From NCBI RefSeq assembly GCF_014640335.1, contig NZ_BMGT01000002.1, positions 1,116,001-1,180,000 of the forward strand: a DNA stretch of 64,000 bases, given 5' to 3'. Below are positions 44,251 through 53,721 of this stretch, in pieces. A program made the translations under genes and the position numbers. Numbering within the stretch: the first letter of the stretch is position 1; the number at the start of each line of letters is the position of its first letter. The stretch is from Edaphobacter dinghuensis. GTDB taxonomy: Bacteria; Acidobacteriota; Terriglobia; Terriglobales; Acidobacteriaceae. The notes beneath the pieces are model-generated. The model worked only from the letters and a program-made list of their open reading frames with translations. It did not search any database and was not told the origin of the DNA.

Positions 44251-45399
44251 ATGACCACTCGCGAGCCATCAAGCAGTAACACAAAGAGCCCGGAAGAATG
44301 GTTGGAAAAGATTGCGCCCGAAAAGACCCGCGGCACCTTCAAACTCTTTCTCGGTTACGCACCCGGCGTTGGCAAAACTTATAACATGCTCAGCGAAGCG
44401 ATTCGCCGCCGCCAGCGTGGTGAAGATATCGTCGTCGGCGTCGTGGAAACTCACGGACGCCCCCGCACCGCCGAGCTTGCGGCTCAACTTGAGCAGGTTC
44501 CTCGAAAAAAGATCGAGTATCGTGGGGTTGTCTTCGAGGAGATGGATCTCGATGGAGTTCTCGCTCGCAAGCCGCAGATTGCCCTCATCGACGAGTTAGC
44601 CCACACCAATATCGAAGGCAGCAAACACCGCAAGCGTTACGAAGATGTCCTCGATATTCTGGCAGCAAATATCGATGTGCTCGCCACAATGAACGTCCAA
44701 CACATCGAGAGCGTTGCACCCACAGTACAGAGCGTCACCGGCATCCAGATTCGCGAGACCGTCCCCGACTGGCTTGTTCAGCGCGCCGATGAGATCGTCA
44801 TGGCCGATCTCACCCCCGAGGCCCTGCAAACCAGGATGCGACGCGGCGATATTTACGGAGTCGACCGCGCCGAAAAGGCCCTCGCCAACTTCTTCCGCCG
44901 TGGCAACCTCATCGCCCTTCGCGAACTGGCGCTGCAACATGTCACCAAAGCCGTAGACCGCACCCTCACAGCCTATATGGATGCAAAACGCATCCAGGAA
45001 CACTGGGCCGTTCGAGAGCGAGTGGCCGTCTGCATCAGCTCCAACAGCGCCTCTCAGATACTGATTACCCGCGGCGCAAGGATCGCCGAAGGCGTCGGCG
45101 GCGAACTCTTCGTCCTTCACATCGACACGGGCAGCAGCGACGAAGAACAGAGCACGCTCGCCACCAACATGCAGTTCGCTCGCAACCTCGGTGCACAGGT
45201 AACCACCATCAAGGGCACAAGCGTCGCACATGCAGCGGCAGAGTTCGTCCGCGAAAAACGCATTACCCATATCATTTTCGGCAGAACCGCAGTCAGCGGC
45301 TTTCGCAAGTATCTTTACTACTGGGCAATTCAGCACTTCCTCTCAGAGGCACCAAACGTGGACGTCCACATCGTTACACAGCATCGGGAGCGTGAATGA
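44251..45399 (+). CDS. KdpD sensor half: KdpD domain plus USP domain, no kinase
   Basis: 382 aa. The KdpD N-terminal domain carries a Walker A GYAPGVGKT (35-43), VVGVVETHGRPRT, DELAHTNIEGSKHRKRYEDV and the conserved RRGDIYGV ... LANFFRRGNLIALRELALQ segment, then a USP domain (about 245-378, CISSNSASQILITRG, FVLHID, ITHIIFGRTAVSG). It ends exactly where the first transmembrane helix of E. coli KdpD would start, and that half is the divergent gene at 42782-44239. It probably senses ATP or potassium state. Its stop overlaps the kdpE start by 4 bp. Confidence 0.9.
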   Translation: MTTREPSSSNTKSPEEWLEKIAPEKTRGTFKLFLGYAPGVGKTYNMLSEAIRRRQRGEDIVVGVVETHGRPRTAELAAQLEQVPRKKIEYRGVVFEEMDLDGVLARKPQIALIDELAHTNIEGSKHRKRYEDVLDILAANIDVLATMNVQHIESVAPTVQSVTGIQIRETVPDWLVQRADEIVMADLTPEALQTRMRRGDIYGVDRAEKALANFFRRGNLIALRELALQHVTKAVDRTLTAYMDAKRIQEHWAVRERVAVCISSNSASQILITRGARIAEGVGGELFVLHIDTGSSDEEQSTLATNMQFARNLGAQVTTIKGTSVAHAAAEFVREKRITHIIFGRTAVSGFRKYLYYWAIQHFLSEAPNVDVHIVTQHRERE

Positions 45400-46112
45400 A
45401 GTCGATCGAACCAGGCCAGCAGGCAAAGATACTCATCGTAGACGATGAGCCGCAAATTATCAGAGTGCTCCGCACGGCACTCTCCACGCAGGGTTACGCT
45501 GTGCGTATCGCAGGCAATGGCGTTGAGGGCGCGGACATCGCTCTTGAGTGGAAGCCGGACCTTGTCATCACCGATGTTTCTATGCCGGAGATGAATGGGA
45601 TAGAGCTCTGCCGCGAGCTTCGCGCCAGATCCGATGTAGCGATCATCGTCCTCTCGGTCCGCAATAACGAGCGCATGAAGATCGAAGCCCTCGATGCAGG
45701 TGCCGACGATTATGTGACCAAGCCCTTCAGCATTCAAGAGCTGCAGGCTCGTGTTCGCGCCCAGCTCAGGCGTAACCTAAACGAAACCCGTGAAGTGCAG
45801 ACCATCATCAGCCTTGGTGATTTTCGCATCGACATCCCGCAACATCGCGTCGCCGTCCGCGATAGCGACATTCATCTCACACCAAAGCAGTTCGATCTTC
45901 TTGTCTACTTTGCACAACATGCGGGAAAGGTGCTGACGCATCGCGCTCTCCTGCAGGCCGTATGGGGCGCCAACGCCGACCAGCCGGAGTATCTGCGCGT
46001 TAGTATTGGCCAATTGCGAAAGAAAATCGAGACAACCGAGGAACCACGGTACATCCTTACCGAACCCTGGGTTGGCTATCGCTTTCGCCCAACCGGTAGC
46101 GACGACCTCTAG
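45396..46112 (+). CDS. kdpE: KdpE response regulator (OmpR family)
   Basis: 238 aa. Receiver domain with ILIVDDEPQ at 12-20, phosphoacceptor Asp60 in LVITDVSMPEMNG, Thr/Ser in VLSVR and Lys109 in DYVTKPFS; a winged-helix effector follows (about 140-236), with HLTPKQFDLLVYFAQHAGKVLTH and ILTEPWVGYRFR. It overlaps the sensor half of kdpD by 4 bp and would activate the kdp transport genes immediately downstream. About 100 bp to the next ORF contain the hairpin at 46173-46209. Confidence 0.92.
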   Translation: MKSIEPGQQAKILIVDDEPQIIRVLRTALSTQGYAVRIAGNGVEGADIALEWKPDLVITDVSMPEMNGIELCRELRARSDVAIIVLSVRNNERMKIEALDAGADDYVTKPFSIQELQARVRAQLRRNLNETREVQTIISLGDFRIDIPQHRVAVRDSDIHLTPKQFDLLVYFAQHAGKVLTHRALLQAVWGANADQPEYLRVSIGQLRKKIETTEEPRYILTEPWVGYRFRPTGSDDL

Positions 46113-46172
46113 TCGCCTTTACGAATTCTTTATAAGTTCGCTACGGACTCTTTACGACAAACTCGATGAAAT

Positions 46173-46209
46173 AGCTCTGGGGCATCAGTCATAGGCCCCA
46201 GGAGCTTTT
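46173..46209 (+). terminator. Terminator-like hairpin sequestering the ribosome-binding site
   Basis: AGCTCTGGGGC (46173-46183) pairs with GCCCCA-G-GAGCT (46195-46206), one bulged G, around an 11-base loop, and is followed at once by TTTT and ATG 46210. The GGAG ribosome-binding site lies inside the 3' arm. It can act as an intrinsic terminator after kdpE, or as an attenuator/translation switch in front of the kdpF-ABC genes. No riboswitch class is recognised. Confidence 0.6.
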
Positions 46210-46422
46210 ATGCTGAGCGTCTTGTGTGGCGTGGCTGTTTACATCGTGACATTTGCTCTCTTGACGTTCTGCTACCGCCGCCTGAAAGCGCGTCTGGACG
46301 CTAAAAGAGGTTACTCCTCAGAGCGCGAGCAAAAGGAAAAGTCCAGGTTCAATTCAAAGGAATTCTGCTTCCTCCTGTTATGTGTCGCACTTGCATTCGG
46401 GCGGGCGGCAGCACGTTTGTAG
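46210..46422 (+). CDS. Small membrane protein upstream of kdpF (70 aa)
   Basis: 70 aa from ATG 46210, with GGAG in the hairpin arm before it. Two hydrophobic stretches (about 2-20, LSVLCGVAVYIVTFALLTFC; about 52-66, FCFLLLCVALAFGRA) flank a strongly basic and acidic middle (RRLKARLDAKRGYSSEREQKEKSRF). It has no named family. Its place between kdpE and the kdpFABC genes and its hairpin-controlled start suggest a kdp-linked microprotein; the function is unknown. Confidence 0.55.
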   Translation: MLSVLCGVAVYIVTFALLTFCYRRLKARLDAKRGYSSEREQKEKSRFNSKEFCFLLLCVALAFGRAAARL

Positions 46423-46472
46423 AAGTGTCATAGGTCGCTCAATGCGGCATGCAGTACAGAAAGGAATTACCC

Positions 46473-46574
46473 ATGTGGGATCTCGGATGCATTGCAATTA
46501 GCGTAGCTTTCTTTGCCATCGCCATACTCTACATCTTCGGTTGCGGACGTCTCGACTTCACGGAGCGTAAATAA
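46473..46574 (+). CDS. Microprotein of 33 aa upstream of kdpF
   Basis: ATG 46473 follows AAAGGAATTACCC and encodes MWDLGCIAISVAFFAIAILY, a single membrane helix, then IFGCGRLDFTERK. It is followed without a gap by kdpF (TAAATG, 46574/46575). Single-helix proteins of this type, with the sequence motif CxxxS..FFAIA and a short charged end, are found before kdpF in other acidobacteria; I do not know a function. Confidence 0.65.
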   Translation: MWDLGCIAISVAFFAIAILYIFGCGRLDFTERK

Positions 46575-46661
46575 ATGCTTGAAACGATCACACTCTCTCT
46601 CGTCACTCTCGCTCTCTTCGTCTATCTCGTCTATGCGCTTCTGCGCCCCGAAAAATTTTAA
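46575..46661 (+). CDS. kdpF: KdpF, small stabilising subunit of the Kdp potassium pump
   Basis: 28 aa: MLETITLSLVTLALFVYLVY, then ALLRPEKF. Single membrane helix with the typical YLVYALLxPExF end of KdpF. KdpF stabilises the KdpABC complex in the membrane. It follows the 33 aa microprotein directly and is 15 bp before kdpA, which has its own AAGGGAAG ribosome-binding site. Confidence 0.88.
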   Translation: MLETITLSLVTLALFVYLVYALLRPEKF

Positions 46662-46676
46662 AAGGGAAGTGCTTCA

Positions 46677-48464
46677 ATGACCGCTAACGGCTGGCTACAA
46701 ATATTTTTCTTCTTTGCTATCGTCCTCGTCTGTGCGAAGCCTCTCGGCGTCTATATGGCCCGGGTCTTTGGACGCGAACGCACCTTTGCAGATCCGATCT
46801 TCCGCCCCATCGAGCGTCTCATCTATCGTCTTACAGGCGTCGACGAAACGCACGAGATGGGCTGGAAAGAGTACGGCATCGTCATGCTTCTTTTCAGCCT
46901 GGTGACGCTGCTGGTCACCTACGCAGTTGAGCGCCTGCAGCATATGCTTCCGCTGAACCCTCAACACTTCTCCGCAGTAGCACCCGATCTCGCTTTCAAT
47001 ACCGCGGTCTCTTTCACAACGAATACCAACTGGCAGTCCTACGTCCCTGAAGTAACGATGAGTTACCTCACCCAGATGGCGACCTTGGCTTACCATAACT
47101 TTTTCTCAGGGGCTGTCGGCATTGCACTGGCGATTGCCTTTATTCGTGGCATCTCACGTCGCGAGTCGAAGTCGCTTGGAAACTTCTGGGTCGACATGAC
47201 GCGCGCATCGCTATGGGTGCTTCTGCCTGCTAGCTTCATCTTGGCAATCCTTCTGGTCTCTCAAGGCGTCGTCCAGAACTTTCGACCTTACGATCAGGCA
47301 AAGCTAGTCCAGACGCAGACTGTAACCGCCACAGGCACAGATGGAAAGCCGACCACGACAACAGTGACAACGCAGAATATCGCACAAGGTCCAGTCGCAT
47401 CGCAGGAAGCCATCAAGATGCTTGGCACCAATGGCGGCGGTTTCTTCAACACCAACAGCGCTCATCCGTTTGAGAACCCCACGCCCTTCTCAAACTTGCT
47501 CGAGATGCTCGCGATCTTTCTCATCCCTGCCGGACTGACCGTCACTCTGGGCAGAATGGTCCGGTCTCCCGCGCACGGATGGGCCGTATTCGCAGCGATG
47601 TCTGTGCTGTTTTTTGCTGGCGTTGCCGTTGCCTACCATGCTGAGGCAGCGCCGAATCCGTTGCTGCACACCGCAACTATGCATATTGACCAGCACACAA
47701 CAGCAATGCAGCCCGGCGGCAATATGGAAGGCAAGGAGGTCCGGTTCGGCATTGCAAACTCCGCTCTCTTCGCCACGGTCACTACCGATGCCAGTTGCGG
47801 AGCTGTCAATGCCATGCACGACTCCTTCATGCCTCTCGGCGGTCTCGTCCCTCTGGTGAACATCATGCTTGGCGAGATCATCTTCGGAGGTGTTGGATCG
47901 GGCATGTATGGCATGTTGATCTTCGTCATCCTCGCCGTCTTTATTGCAGGTCTCATGGTAGGACGCACTCCGGAGTACCTCGGCAAAAAGATCGAATCCT
48001 TCGACGTCAAGATGGCCATGCTGTATGTACTTATCTTCCCGCTCTCTATTCTCGGATTTACAGCCGTGGCTCTGATGATGCCGAACCTCGGACTCTCCGC
48101 GCTCGCCAACACTGGCCCGCACGGTCTCTCCGAGATCTTGTATGCCTATACCTCTGCCACCGGAAACAACGGCTCTGCATTCGCTGGCCTTAGCGCGAAC
48201 ACGCACTGGTACAACTTTTCTCTGGGCATGGCCATGCTGATCGGCCGGTTCCTGATGATCGTCCCAATGCTGGCTGTCGCAGGAAATCTCGCGAAGAAGA
48301 AACTGGTGCCACCATCTGCCGGAACGTTTCCGGTGCATACACCTCTCTTCACCGTCCTTCTGGTGGGAGTCATCCTGATTGTCGGCGCCCTTACCTTCTT
48401 CCCGGCACTCTCACTCGGACCTCTCCTCGAGCACTTGCTCCTGCAAGTCGGAAAAACCTTCTAA
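46677..48464 (+). CDS. kdpA: KdpA, potassium-binding channel subunit
   Basis: 595 aa. The four pore loops of the SKT-like subunit are visible: AFNTAVSFTTNTNWQSY (about 102-118), LGTNGGGFFNTNSAHPFENP (about 249-268), the VGSGMYGMLIF with MLGEIIFGG loop and TSATGNNGSAFAGL (about 491-504). These make the K+ selectivity filter and are in order and spacing of E. coli KdpA. Ten membrane segments in total. It binds and carries K+ in the KdpFABC P-type ATPase, expressed when potassium is scarce. kdpB follows after 21 bp. Confidence 0.96.
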   Translation: MTANGWLQIFFFFAIVLVCAKPLGVYMARVFGRERTFADPIFRPIERLIYRLTGVDETHEMGWKEYGIVMLLFSLVTLLVTYAVERLQHMLPLNPQHFSAVAPDLAFNTAVSFTTNTNWQSYVPEVTMSYLTQMATLAYHNFFSGAVGIALAIAFIRGISRRESKSLGNFWVDMTRASLWVLLPASFILAILLVSQGVVQNFRPYDQAKLVQTQTVTATGTDGKPTTTTVTTQNIAQGPVASQEAIKMLGTNGGGFFNTNSAHPFENPTPFSNLLEMLAIFLIPAGLTVTLGRMVRSPAHGWAVFAAMSVLFFAGVAVAYHAEAAPNPLLHTATMHIDQHTTAMQPGGNMEGKEVRFGIANSALFATVTTDASCGAVNAMHDSFMPLGGLVPLVNIMLGEIIFGGVGSGMYGMLIFVILAVFIAGLMVGRTPEYLGKKIESFDVKMAMLYVLIFPLSILGFTAVALMMPNLGLSALANTGPHGLSEILYAYTSATGNNGSAFAGLSANTHWYNFSLGMAMLIGRFLMIVPMLAVAGNLAKKKLVPPSAGTFPVHTPLFTVLLVGVILIVGALTFFPALSLGPLLEHLLLQVGKTF

Positions 48465-48485
48465 GCGAGAAAGAAAGAGATCACC

Positions 48486-50525
48486 ATGGCAAATACACGT
48501 AAACGCTCTCTATGGGATATAAAAATCGTTCGTCGCGCTTTGATTGATGCAATCGTCAAGCTCAATCCGCGAACCATGATGAAGAATCCCGTCATGTTCG
48601 TGGTCGAGATCGGCAGCGTTATTACATCGATCTATCTCTTCCGCGACATTGCCGCTCACCATCACACCCTGAGCTTCGATCTGCAGATCACTCTCTGGCT
48701 GTGGTTCACAGTGCTCTTCGCCAACTTTGCCGAAGCAATGGCGGAAGGCCGCGGCAAAGCCCAGGCCGATGCTCTGCGCCGCGCCAAATCAGAGACCACG
48801 GCGATGCGCCTTCTGCCAAACGGTAAGAGCGAAGAGATTGCCAGTTCGCAGCTTCGCGCGGGTGACCTCGTCTTCATCGTCGCTGGCGGTATGATCCCCG
48901 GCGATGGTGAAGTCATCGAAGGCGTTGCCTCCGTTGACGAGTCCGCCATCACCGGAGAATCTGCTCCCGTCATCCGCGAGGCTGGTGGCGACCGCTCTGC
49001 CGTCACCGGCGGCACGCGCGTCCTCTCCGATCAGATCAAAGTCCGCATCACCTCCAACCCTGGAGAAACTTTCCTCGATCGCATGATCGCTCTCGTCGAA
49101 GGCGCCGAGCGTCAGAAGACACCCAACGAGATCGCGCTCAACATTCTTCTTGCCGGTCTTACGATCATCTTCCTGCTCGCAGTCTTCACACTACAACCCA
49201 TCGCGATCTACTCCAGCGCGCCACAGACTGTCTTTGTCCTCATCTCGCTGCTTGTCTGCCTTATTCCAACGACAATCGGCGGCCTGCTCTCTGCCATCGG
49301 CATCGCAGGCATGGACCGCCTCGTTCAACACAACGTTCTTGCCATGTCCGGCCGCGCCGTAGAGGCAGCAGGCGACGTCAACACCTTGCTGCTCGACAAG
49401 ACCGGAACCATCACGCTGGGTAACCGCCAGGCCGCAGAATTCATTCCCGCACCCGGCGTCAGCAAAGATCAGCTCGCAGACGCAGCACAGCTCTCCTCGC
49501 TTCCAGATGAAACCCCGGAAGGCCGTTCCATCGTCGTCCTCGCCAAAGAGCTCTATGGCCTGCGCGGCCGCGAGTTCAGCGATTTGCAGGCAGAGTTTGT
49601 TCCCTTCTCTGCGGTCACCCGCATGTCAGGCATCAACCTCGATGGACGCATCATTCGCAAGGGTTCCACCGACGCGATTGCAGCCTTCGTCAAGGAAAAC
49701 GGCGGCACACTGCCGGACGAAGTCCGGGCAACCGTCGAAGTGGTCGCTCGCAGCGGAGGCACACCGCTCGTCGTCGCGGAAAACCGTCAAGCCCTCGGCG
49801 TTATCCACCTGAAGGACATCGTCAAAGGCGGCATGAAGGAGCGCTTCACCCAGCTTCGCTCCATGGGTATCCGCACCGTCATGATCACCGGCGACAACCC
49901 TCTCACGGCAGCTGCCATCGCGCGAGAGGCAGGCGTCGACGACTTTCTCGCCGAAGCGAAGCCGAAAGACAAGATGGACCTCATTCGCCGCGAACAGGCA
50001 GAAGGCAAGCTCGTCGCCATGACCGGAGACGGCACCAACGACGCGCCCGCACTGGCTCAAGCAGACGTGGGCGTCGCCATGAACACCGGAACACAAGCCG
50101 CCAAAGAAGCAGGCAACATGGTCGATCTCGACTCCAACCCGACCAAGCTCATCGAGATCGTAGAGATCGGCAAGCAGCTACTCATGACGCGTGGAGCACT
50201 TACAACCTTCTCCATCGCCAACGACGTCGCCAAGTACTTCGCCATTATTCCGGCGATGTTCGCCGCGACCTTCCCTGTGCTCAGCGCGCTCAACATCATG
50301 CACCTCAAGACGCCGCAGTCGGCCATCCTCTCAGCTGTCATCTTCAACGCGATCATCATCATCGGCCTCATTCCGCTCGCACTGCGCGGCGTAGGCTACA
50401 AAGCCATGTCGGCTGAGGCACTTCTCCGCCGCAACCTGATCATCTATGGAATCGGCGGCATCATCGCTCCGTTCCTTGGCATCAAGCTCATCGACATCAT
50501 CATCACCGCCATTCACCTGGCTTAG
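48486..50525 (+). CDS. kdpB: KdpB, P-type ATPase subunit
   Basis: 679 aa. P-type ATPase: actuator motif ITGESAPV (TGES at 156-159; Ser of this motif is the inhibitory phosphorylation site in E. coli), phosphorylation motif DKTGTIT (Asp304), N-domain [13 protein letters not shown] and RKGSTDA, then [12 protein letters not shown] and [22 protein letters not shown]. Length equals that of E. coli KdpB. It hydrolyses ATP to drive K+ through KdpA. Lies between kdpA (21 bp) and kdpC (11 bp). Confidence 0.97.
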   Translation: MANTRKRSLWDIKIVRRALIDAIVKLNPRTMMKNPVMFVVEIGSVITSIYLFRDIAAHHHTLSFDLQITLWLWFTVLFANFAEAMAEGRGKAQADALRRAKSETTAMRLLPNGKSEEIASSQLRAGDLVFIVAGGMIPGDGEVIEGVASVDESAITGESAPVIREAGGDRSAVTGGTRVLSDQIKVRITSNPGETFLDRMIALVEGAERQKTPNEIALNILLAGLTIIFLLAVFTLQPIAIYSSAPQTVFVLISLLVCLIPTTIGGLLSAIGIAGMDRLVQHNVLAMSGRAVEAAGDVNTLLLDKTGTITLGNRQAAEFIPAPGVSKDQLADAAQLSSLPDETPEGRSIVVLAKELYGLRGREFSDLQAEFVPFSAVTRMSGINLDGRIIRKGSTDAIAAFVKENGGTLPDEVRATVEVVARSGGTPLVVAENRQALGVIHLKDIVKGGMKERFTQLRSMGIRTVMITGDNPLTAAAIAREAGVDDFLAEAKPKDKMDLIRREQAEGKLVAMTGDGTNDAPALAQADVGVAMNTGTQAAKEAGNMVDLDSNPTKLIEIVEIGKQLLMTRGALTTFSIANDVAKYFAIIPAMFAATFPVLSALNIMHLKTPQSAILSAVIFNAIIIIGLIPLALRGVGYKAMSAEALLRRNLIIYGIGGIIAPFLGIKLIDIIITAIHLA

Positions 50526-50536
50526 AAGAGGTTTCT

Positions 50537-51115
50537 ATGCGTCGCAATCTAATTATCGCGATTCTCTATACCGTCGTAACTACCATCATCTTTGGCGTGA
50601 TCTATCCATACGCCGTAACCGGTGTCTCGCAGCTCTTCTTCAAAGACAAGGCAAACGGTCAACTCATCTACCGCGACGGTCAGCTTGTCGGCTCTCGCAT
50701 CATCGGGCAGCCCTTCTCCGCTCCCGGCTACTTCCACTCTCGCCCCTCGGCCGCCGGCAACGGTTACGATGCAGCTAACTCCAGCGGCTCAAACTATGCT
50801 CCCACCAACAAAAAGCTGATCGATCGCATCACCGGTGATGCCGCGACGGCGCAAACGGATCATCCCGGGGCCGAGATTCCCGTCGATCTCGTCACCGCAT
50901 CCGGTTCAGGCCTAGATTCTGACATCACCCCCGCTGCCGCCGAGTTTCAGGTAGACCGCGTCGCCCGCGAACGTCGCCTCGACGCGAGCACCGTGCGGCA
51001 GCTCGTCGCAAAGCATACTCTCGGACGGCAGTTCGGCTTTCTCGGCGAGCCACGCGTCAACGTTCTCGAGCTCAACCTCGATCTCGACACAATGGCGCCT
51101 ATCGCAACGAAATAA
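50537..51115 (+). CDS. kdpC: KdpC, single-helix subunit
   Basis: 192 aa. One membrane helix near the N-terminus (about 6-28, IIAILYTVVTTIIFGVIYPYAV), then the periplasmic part with GSRIIGQPFSAPGYFHSRPSAAG, YDAANSSGSNYAPTNK, DLVTASGSGLDSDITPAAAEFQVDRVA and RQLVAKHTLGRQFGFLGEPRVNVLELNLDL. These are diagnostic KdpC blocks. It stabilises KdpAB and may raise ATP or K+ affinity. Last gene of the operon; a perfect 18 bp hairpin follows after 13 bp. Confidence 0.95.
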   Translation: MRRNLIIAILYTVVTTIIFGVIYPYAVTGVSQLFFKDKANGQLIYRDGQLVGSRIIGQPFSAPGYFHSRPSAAGNGYDAANSSGSNYAPTNKKLIDRITGDAATAQTDHPGAEIPVDLVTASGSGLDSDITPAAAEFQVDRVARERRLDASTVRQLVAKHTLGRQFGFLGEPRVNVLELNLDLDTMAPIATK

Positions 51116-51128
51116 CAACATGAAATAT

Positions 51129-51174
51129 TAAGCATGCGTAATTCGCACACATCACAGCGAATTACGCATGCTTA
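51129..51174. terminator. Bidirectional 18 bp perfect hairpin terminator (kdpC / methyltransferase)
   Basis: TAAGCATGCGTAATTCGC (51129-51146) is the exact reverse complement of GCGAATTACGCATGCTTA (51157-51174), loop 10 bases. It lies between kdpC and the convergent methyltransferase gene, and it contains the last three codons and stop of the latter. No T run is present, so termination would rely on the very stable stem. Confidence 0.65.
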
Positions 51175-51776
51175 CGTAGCACCCAGGTAGTCATGCAGCG
51201 AACGCCCTGCACCACCGTCGTCTTCAACGGGTCCACCAGTTCCGCCCCGAGCTCTTTCGTAAGCTGCATCAACAACGCCTCGTCCGCCAGATACCACTCC
51301 ATCCCACTCGGCATCAGGAAGCGCCGACCGGCTATCGGCTGAATCAAGTGGTTGTGTTCAAGTCCAATAGTTGAAGACAAACGGCAGAAGAACAACCCTC
51401 CGGGCCGCAGCCTGCGCCACATCGCATGCAGCATCGCCTCGAAATGATCGTCATTGCGCGCAAAGTGCATCACCGCGTTCGAGATGACCACATCGACAAA
51501 CTCATCAGGGAACGACATTCCCTCAACCGTCTCCACACGAAAATTTTCCTGCGGAAGATTCGGCGCAAGCCTCGACGCCACCGATCTCAGATGATCTACC
51601 GCTTCGGCGCTCGCATCCGCGGCAAACACCTCGTAGCCTTCGCGCAAAAGGTAGACCAGGTTGCGGCCGCCGCCACAGCCAGCATCGAGCACCTTCATTC
51701 CAGGCGCGATGTTCCCTCGCAGCAACTGATCGAAAACATAGATATCAATGCTGCCAAACTGCTCTACCAGATTCAT
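51162..51776 (-). CDS. Class I SAM-dependent methyltransferase
   Basis: 204 aa. Rossmann-type core: motif I VLDAGCGGGRNLVYLL (about 29-44), motif II AADASAEAVDHL, post-I VETVEGMSFPDEFVDVVISNAVMHF and LRPGGLFFC. It resembles small-molecule or tellurite-type (TehB-like) methyltransferases, but no substrate-specific motif is visible. Its last codons lie in the 18 bp hairpin. It starts 17 bp after coaD on the same strand, so it is co-transcribed with coaD. Confidence 0.85.
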   Translation of the reverse strand: MNLVEQFGSIDIYVFDQLLRGNIAPGMKVLDAGCGGGRNLVYLLREGYEVFAADASAEAVDHLRSVASRLAPNLPQENFRVETVEGMSFPDEFVDVVISNAVMHFARNDDHFEAMLHAMWRRLRPGGLFFCRLSSTIGLEHNHLIQPIAGRRFLMPSGMEWYLADEALLMQLTKELGAELVDPLKTTVVQGVRCMTTWVLRKHA

Positions 51777-51793
51777 CCTTGCCCCTTCATCGG

Positions 51794-52288
51794 CTAATCC
51801 CTCGCAGGAACCTTCGCCTTCAACCGCTCCACCACCATCGGGGGTACAAGCGCCGTGACGTCGCCTCCCAGCTGAAAGACCCCCTTGATCAGCCGTGAGC
51901 TGACATAGGTGTACTTCTCGGCCGGCATCATAAACAGCGTCTCCAGCTCAGGGTCGAGCTTGCGGTTCATCATCGCCATCTGAAACTCATACTCGTAGTC
52001 GGAGATAGCGCGAATCCCCCTCAGCACGGCCTTGGCTCCCTGCTGCCGCGCAAAGTCCACCAGGAGGCCATCGAAGGTCATCACCGAGACATTCTTGAAA
52101 CCCGCGACCGCTTCGGTAATCATCTCTTCGCGCTCGGGAACGGTAAACAGCGGCGTGCCCTTCTCCGAGTTGCGCAGGATCGCTACGACCAGATGGTCCA
52201 CAATCTTCGCTCCACGCGCAATCAGGTCAAGGTGCCCATTCGTGAGCGGATCAAACGTTCCGGGGTAAATCGCCTTTACGGTGTGCAT
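51794..52288 (-). CDS. coaD: Phosphopantetheine adenylyltransferase
   Basis: 164 aa from ATG 52288. Nucleotidyltransferase motifs: AIYPGTFDPLTNGHLDLIARG (residues 6-26; T and H of the TxGH box), VLRGIRAISDYEYEFQMAMMNR and EKYTYVSSRLIKGVFQLGGD, ending LVPPMVVERLK. It makes dephospho-CoA from 4'-phosphopantetheine and ATP. Length is the family standard. GTG 52291 is an adjacent alternative. Followed by the methyltransferase gene at 17 bp. Confidence 0.95.
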   Translation of the reverse strand: MHTVKAIYPGTFDPLTNGHLDLIARGAKIVDHLVVAILRNSEKGTPLFTVPEREEMITEAVAGFKNVSVMTFDGLLVDFARQQGAKAVLRGIRAISDYEYEFQMAMMNRKLDPELETLFMMPAEKYTYVSSRLIKGVFQLGGDVTALVPPMVVERLKAKVPARD

Positions 52289-52385
52289 CACATTTCAAAG
52301 CATACGTTGCCTTCGTCTTTCAGGCCAACCAGCTCCGGCACAAAAAATAGGTCAGCAACCAATTAAAATGAAGCAGAAGATAAGC

Positions 52386-52456
52386 ACGTCATCTCGACCG
52401 AAGGCGCGCTTTTGCGCCGTAGCGGAGAGATCCCTGTATTTCGCCGTTGCTGTTGC
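52386..52456. repeat. Dispersed repeat, GTCATCTCGACCGAAGG family, copy 2
   Basis: CACGTCATCTCGACCGAAGGCG then GCGCTTTTGCGCC, AGCGGAGAGATCCCTGTATTTCGCCGTTGCTGTT. It matches 16044-16095 except for a variable central stem (GCGC-TTTT-GCGC here, GCGAAGCCGAAGC there), which is palindromic in this copy. Intergenic, between recA and coaD. Confidence 0.7.
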
Positions 52457-52484
52457 CTGGTATTCACGTCACCCAACAGCCCCA

Positions 52485-52520
52485 AAAGATATCGGCAGCC
52501 CAAAGGCTGCCGATATCTTT
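52485..52520 (-). terminator. Intrinsic terminator after recA
   Basis: AAAGATATCGGCAGCC (52485-52500) pairs perfectly over 16 bp with GGCTGCCGATATCTTT (52505-52520), loop CAAA, and on the minus strand is followed by TTTGGGG. It lies 20 bp beyond the recA stop on that strand, in the expected place for a terminator. Confidence 0.8.
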
Positions 52521-52539
52521 CCCGCAAAATTCACACCAC

Positions 52540-53610
<1,071 letters not shown>

Positions 53611-53640
53611 GTAATTCTCCTCGGGTAAAGTTCAAGCCGG

Positions 53641-53668
53641 ATTCTAGCATCTAAATTAGAAAAAGCAA
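53641..53668 (-). promoter_or_regulatory. recA: recA promoter (-35 and -10)
   Basis: On the minus strand TTGCTT (53663-53668) and TAGAAT (53641-53646) are separated by 16 bp and lie about 30 bp before the recA ribosome-binding site. No clear LexA-type dyad is visible in this short region, so direct SOS control cannot be read from it. Confidence 0.5.
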
Positions 53669-53721
53669 ATAAAAGGCGAATGCCGATAATTCCAACCAAT
53701 CCTGCCAAAGCCACCTGCGCG

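Noticed and set aside
46113..46209. A known riboswitch (for example c-di-AMP ydaO type) before the kdp transport genes
   Set aside because: Only one hairpin is visible in about 97 bp; the ydaO aptamer is longer and has conserved loops that I do not find.
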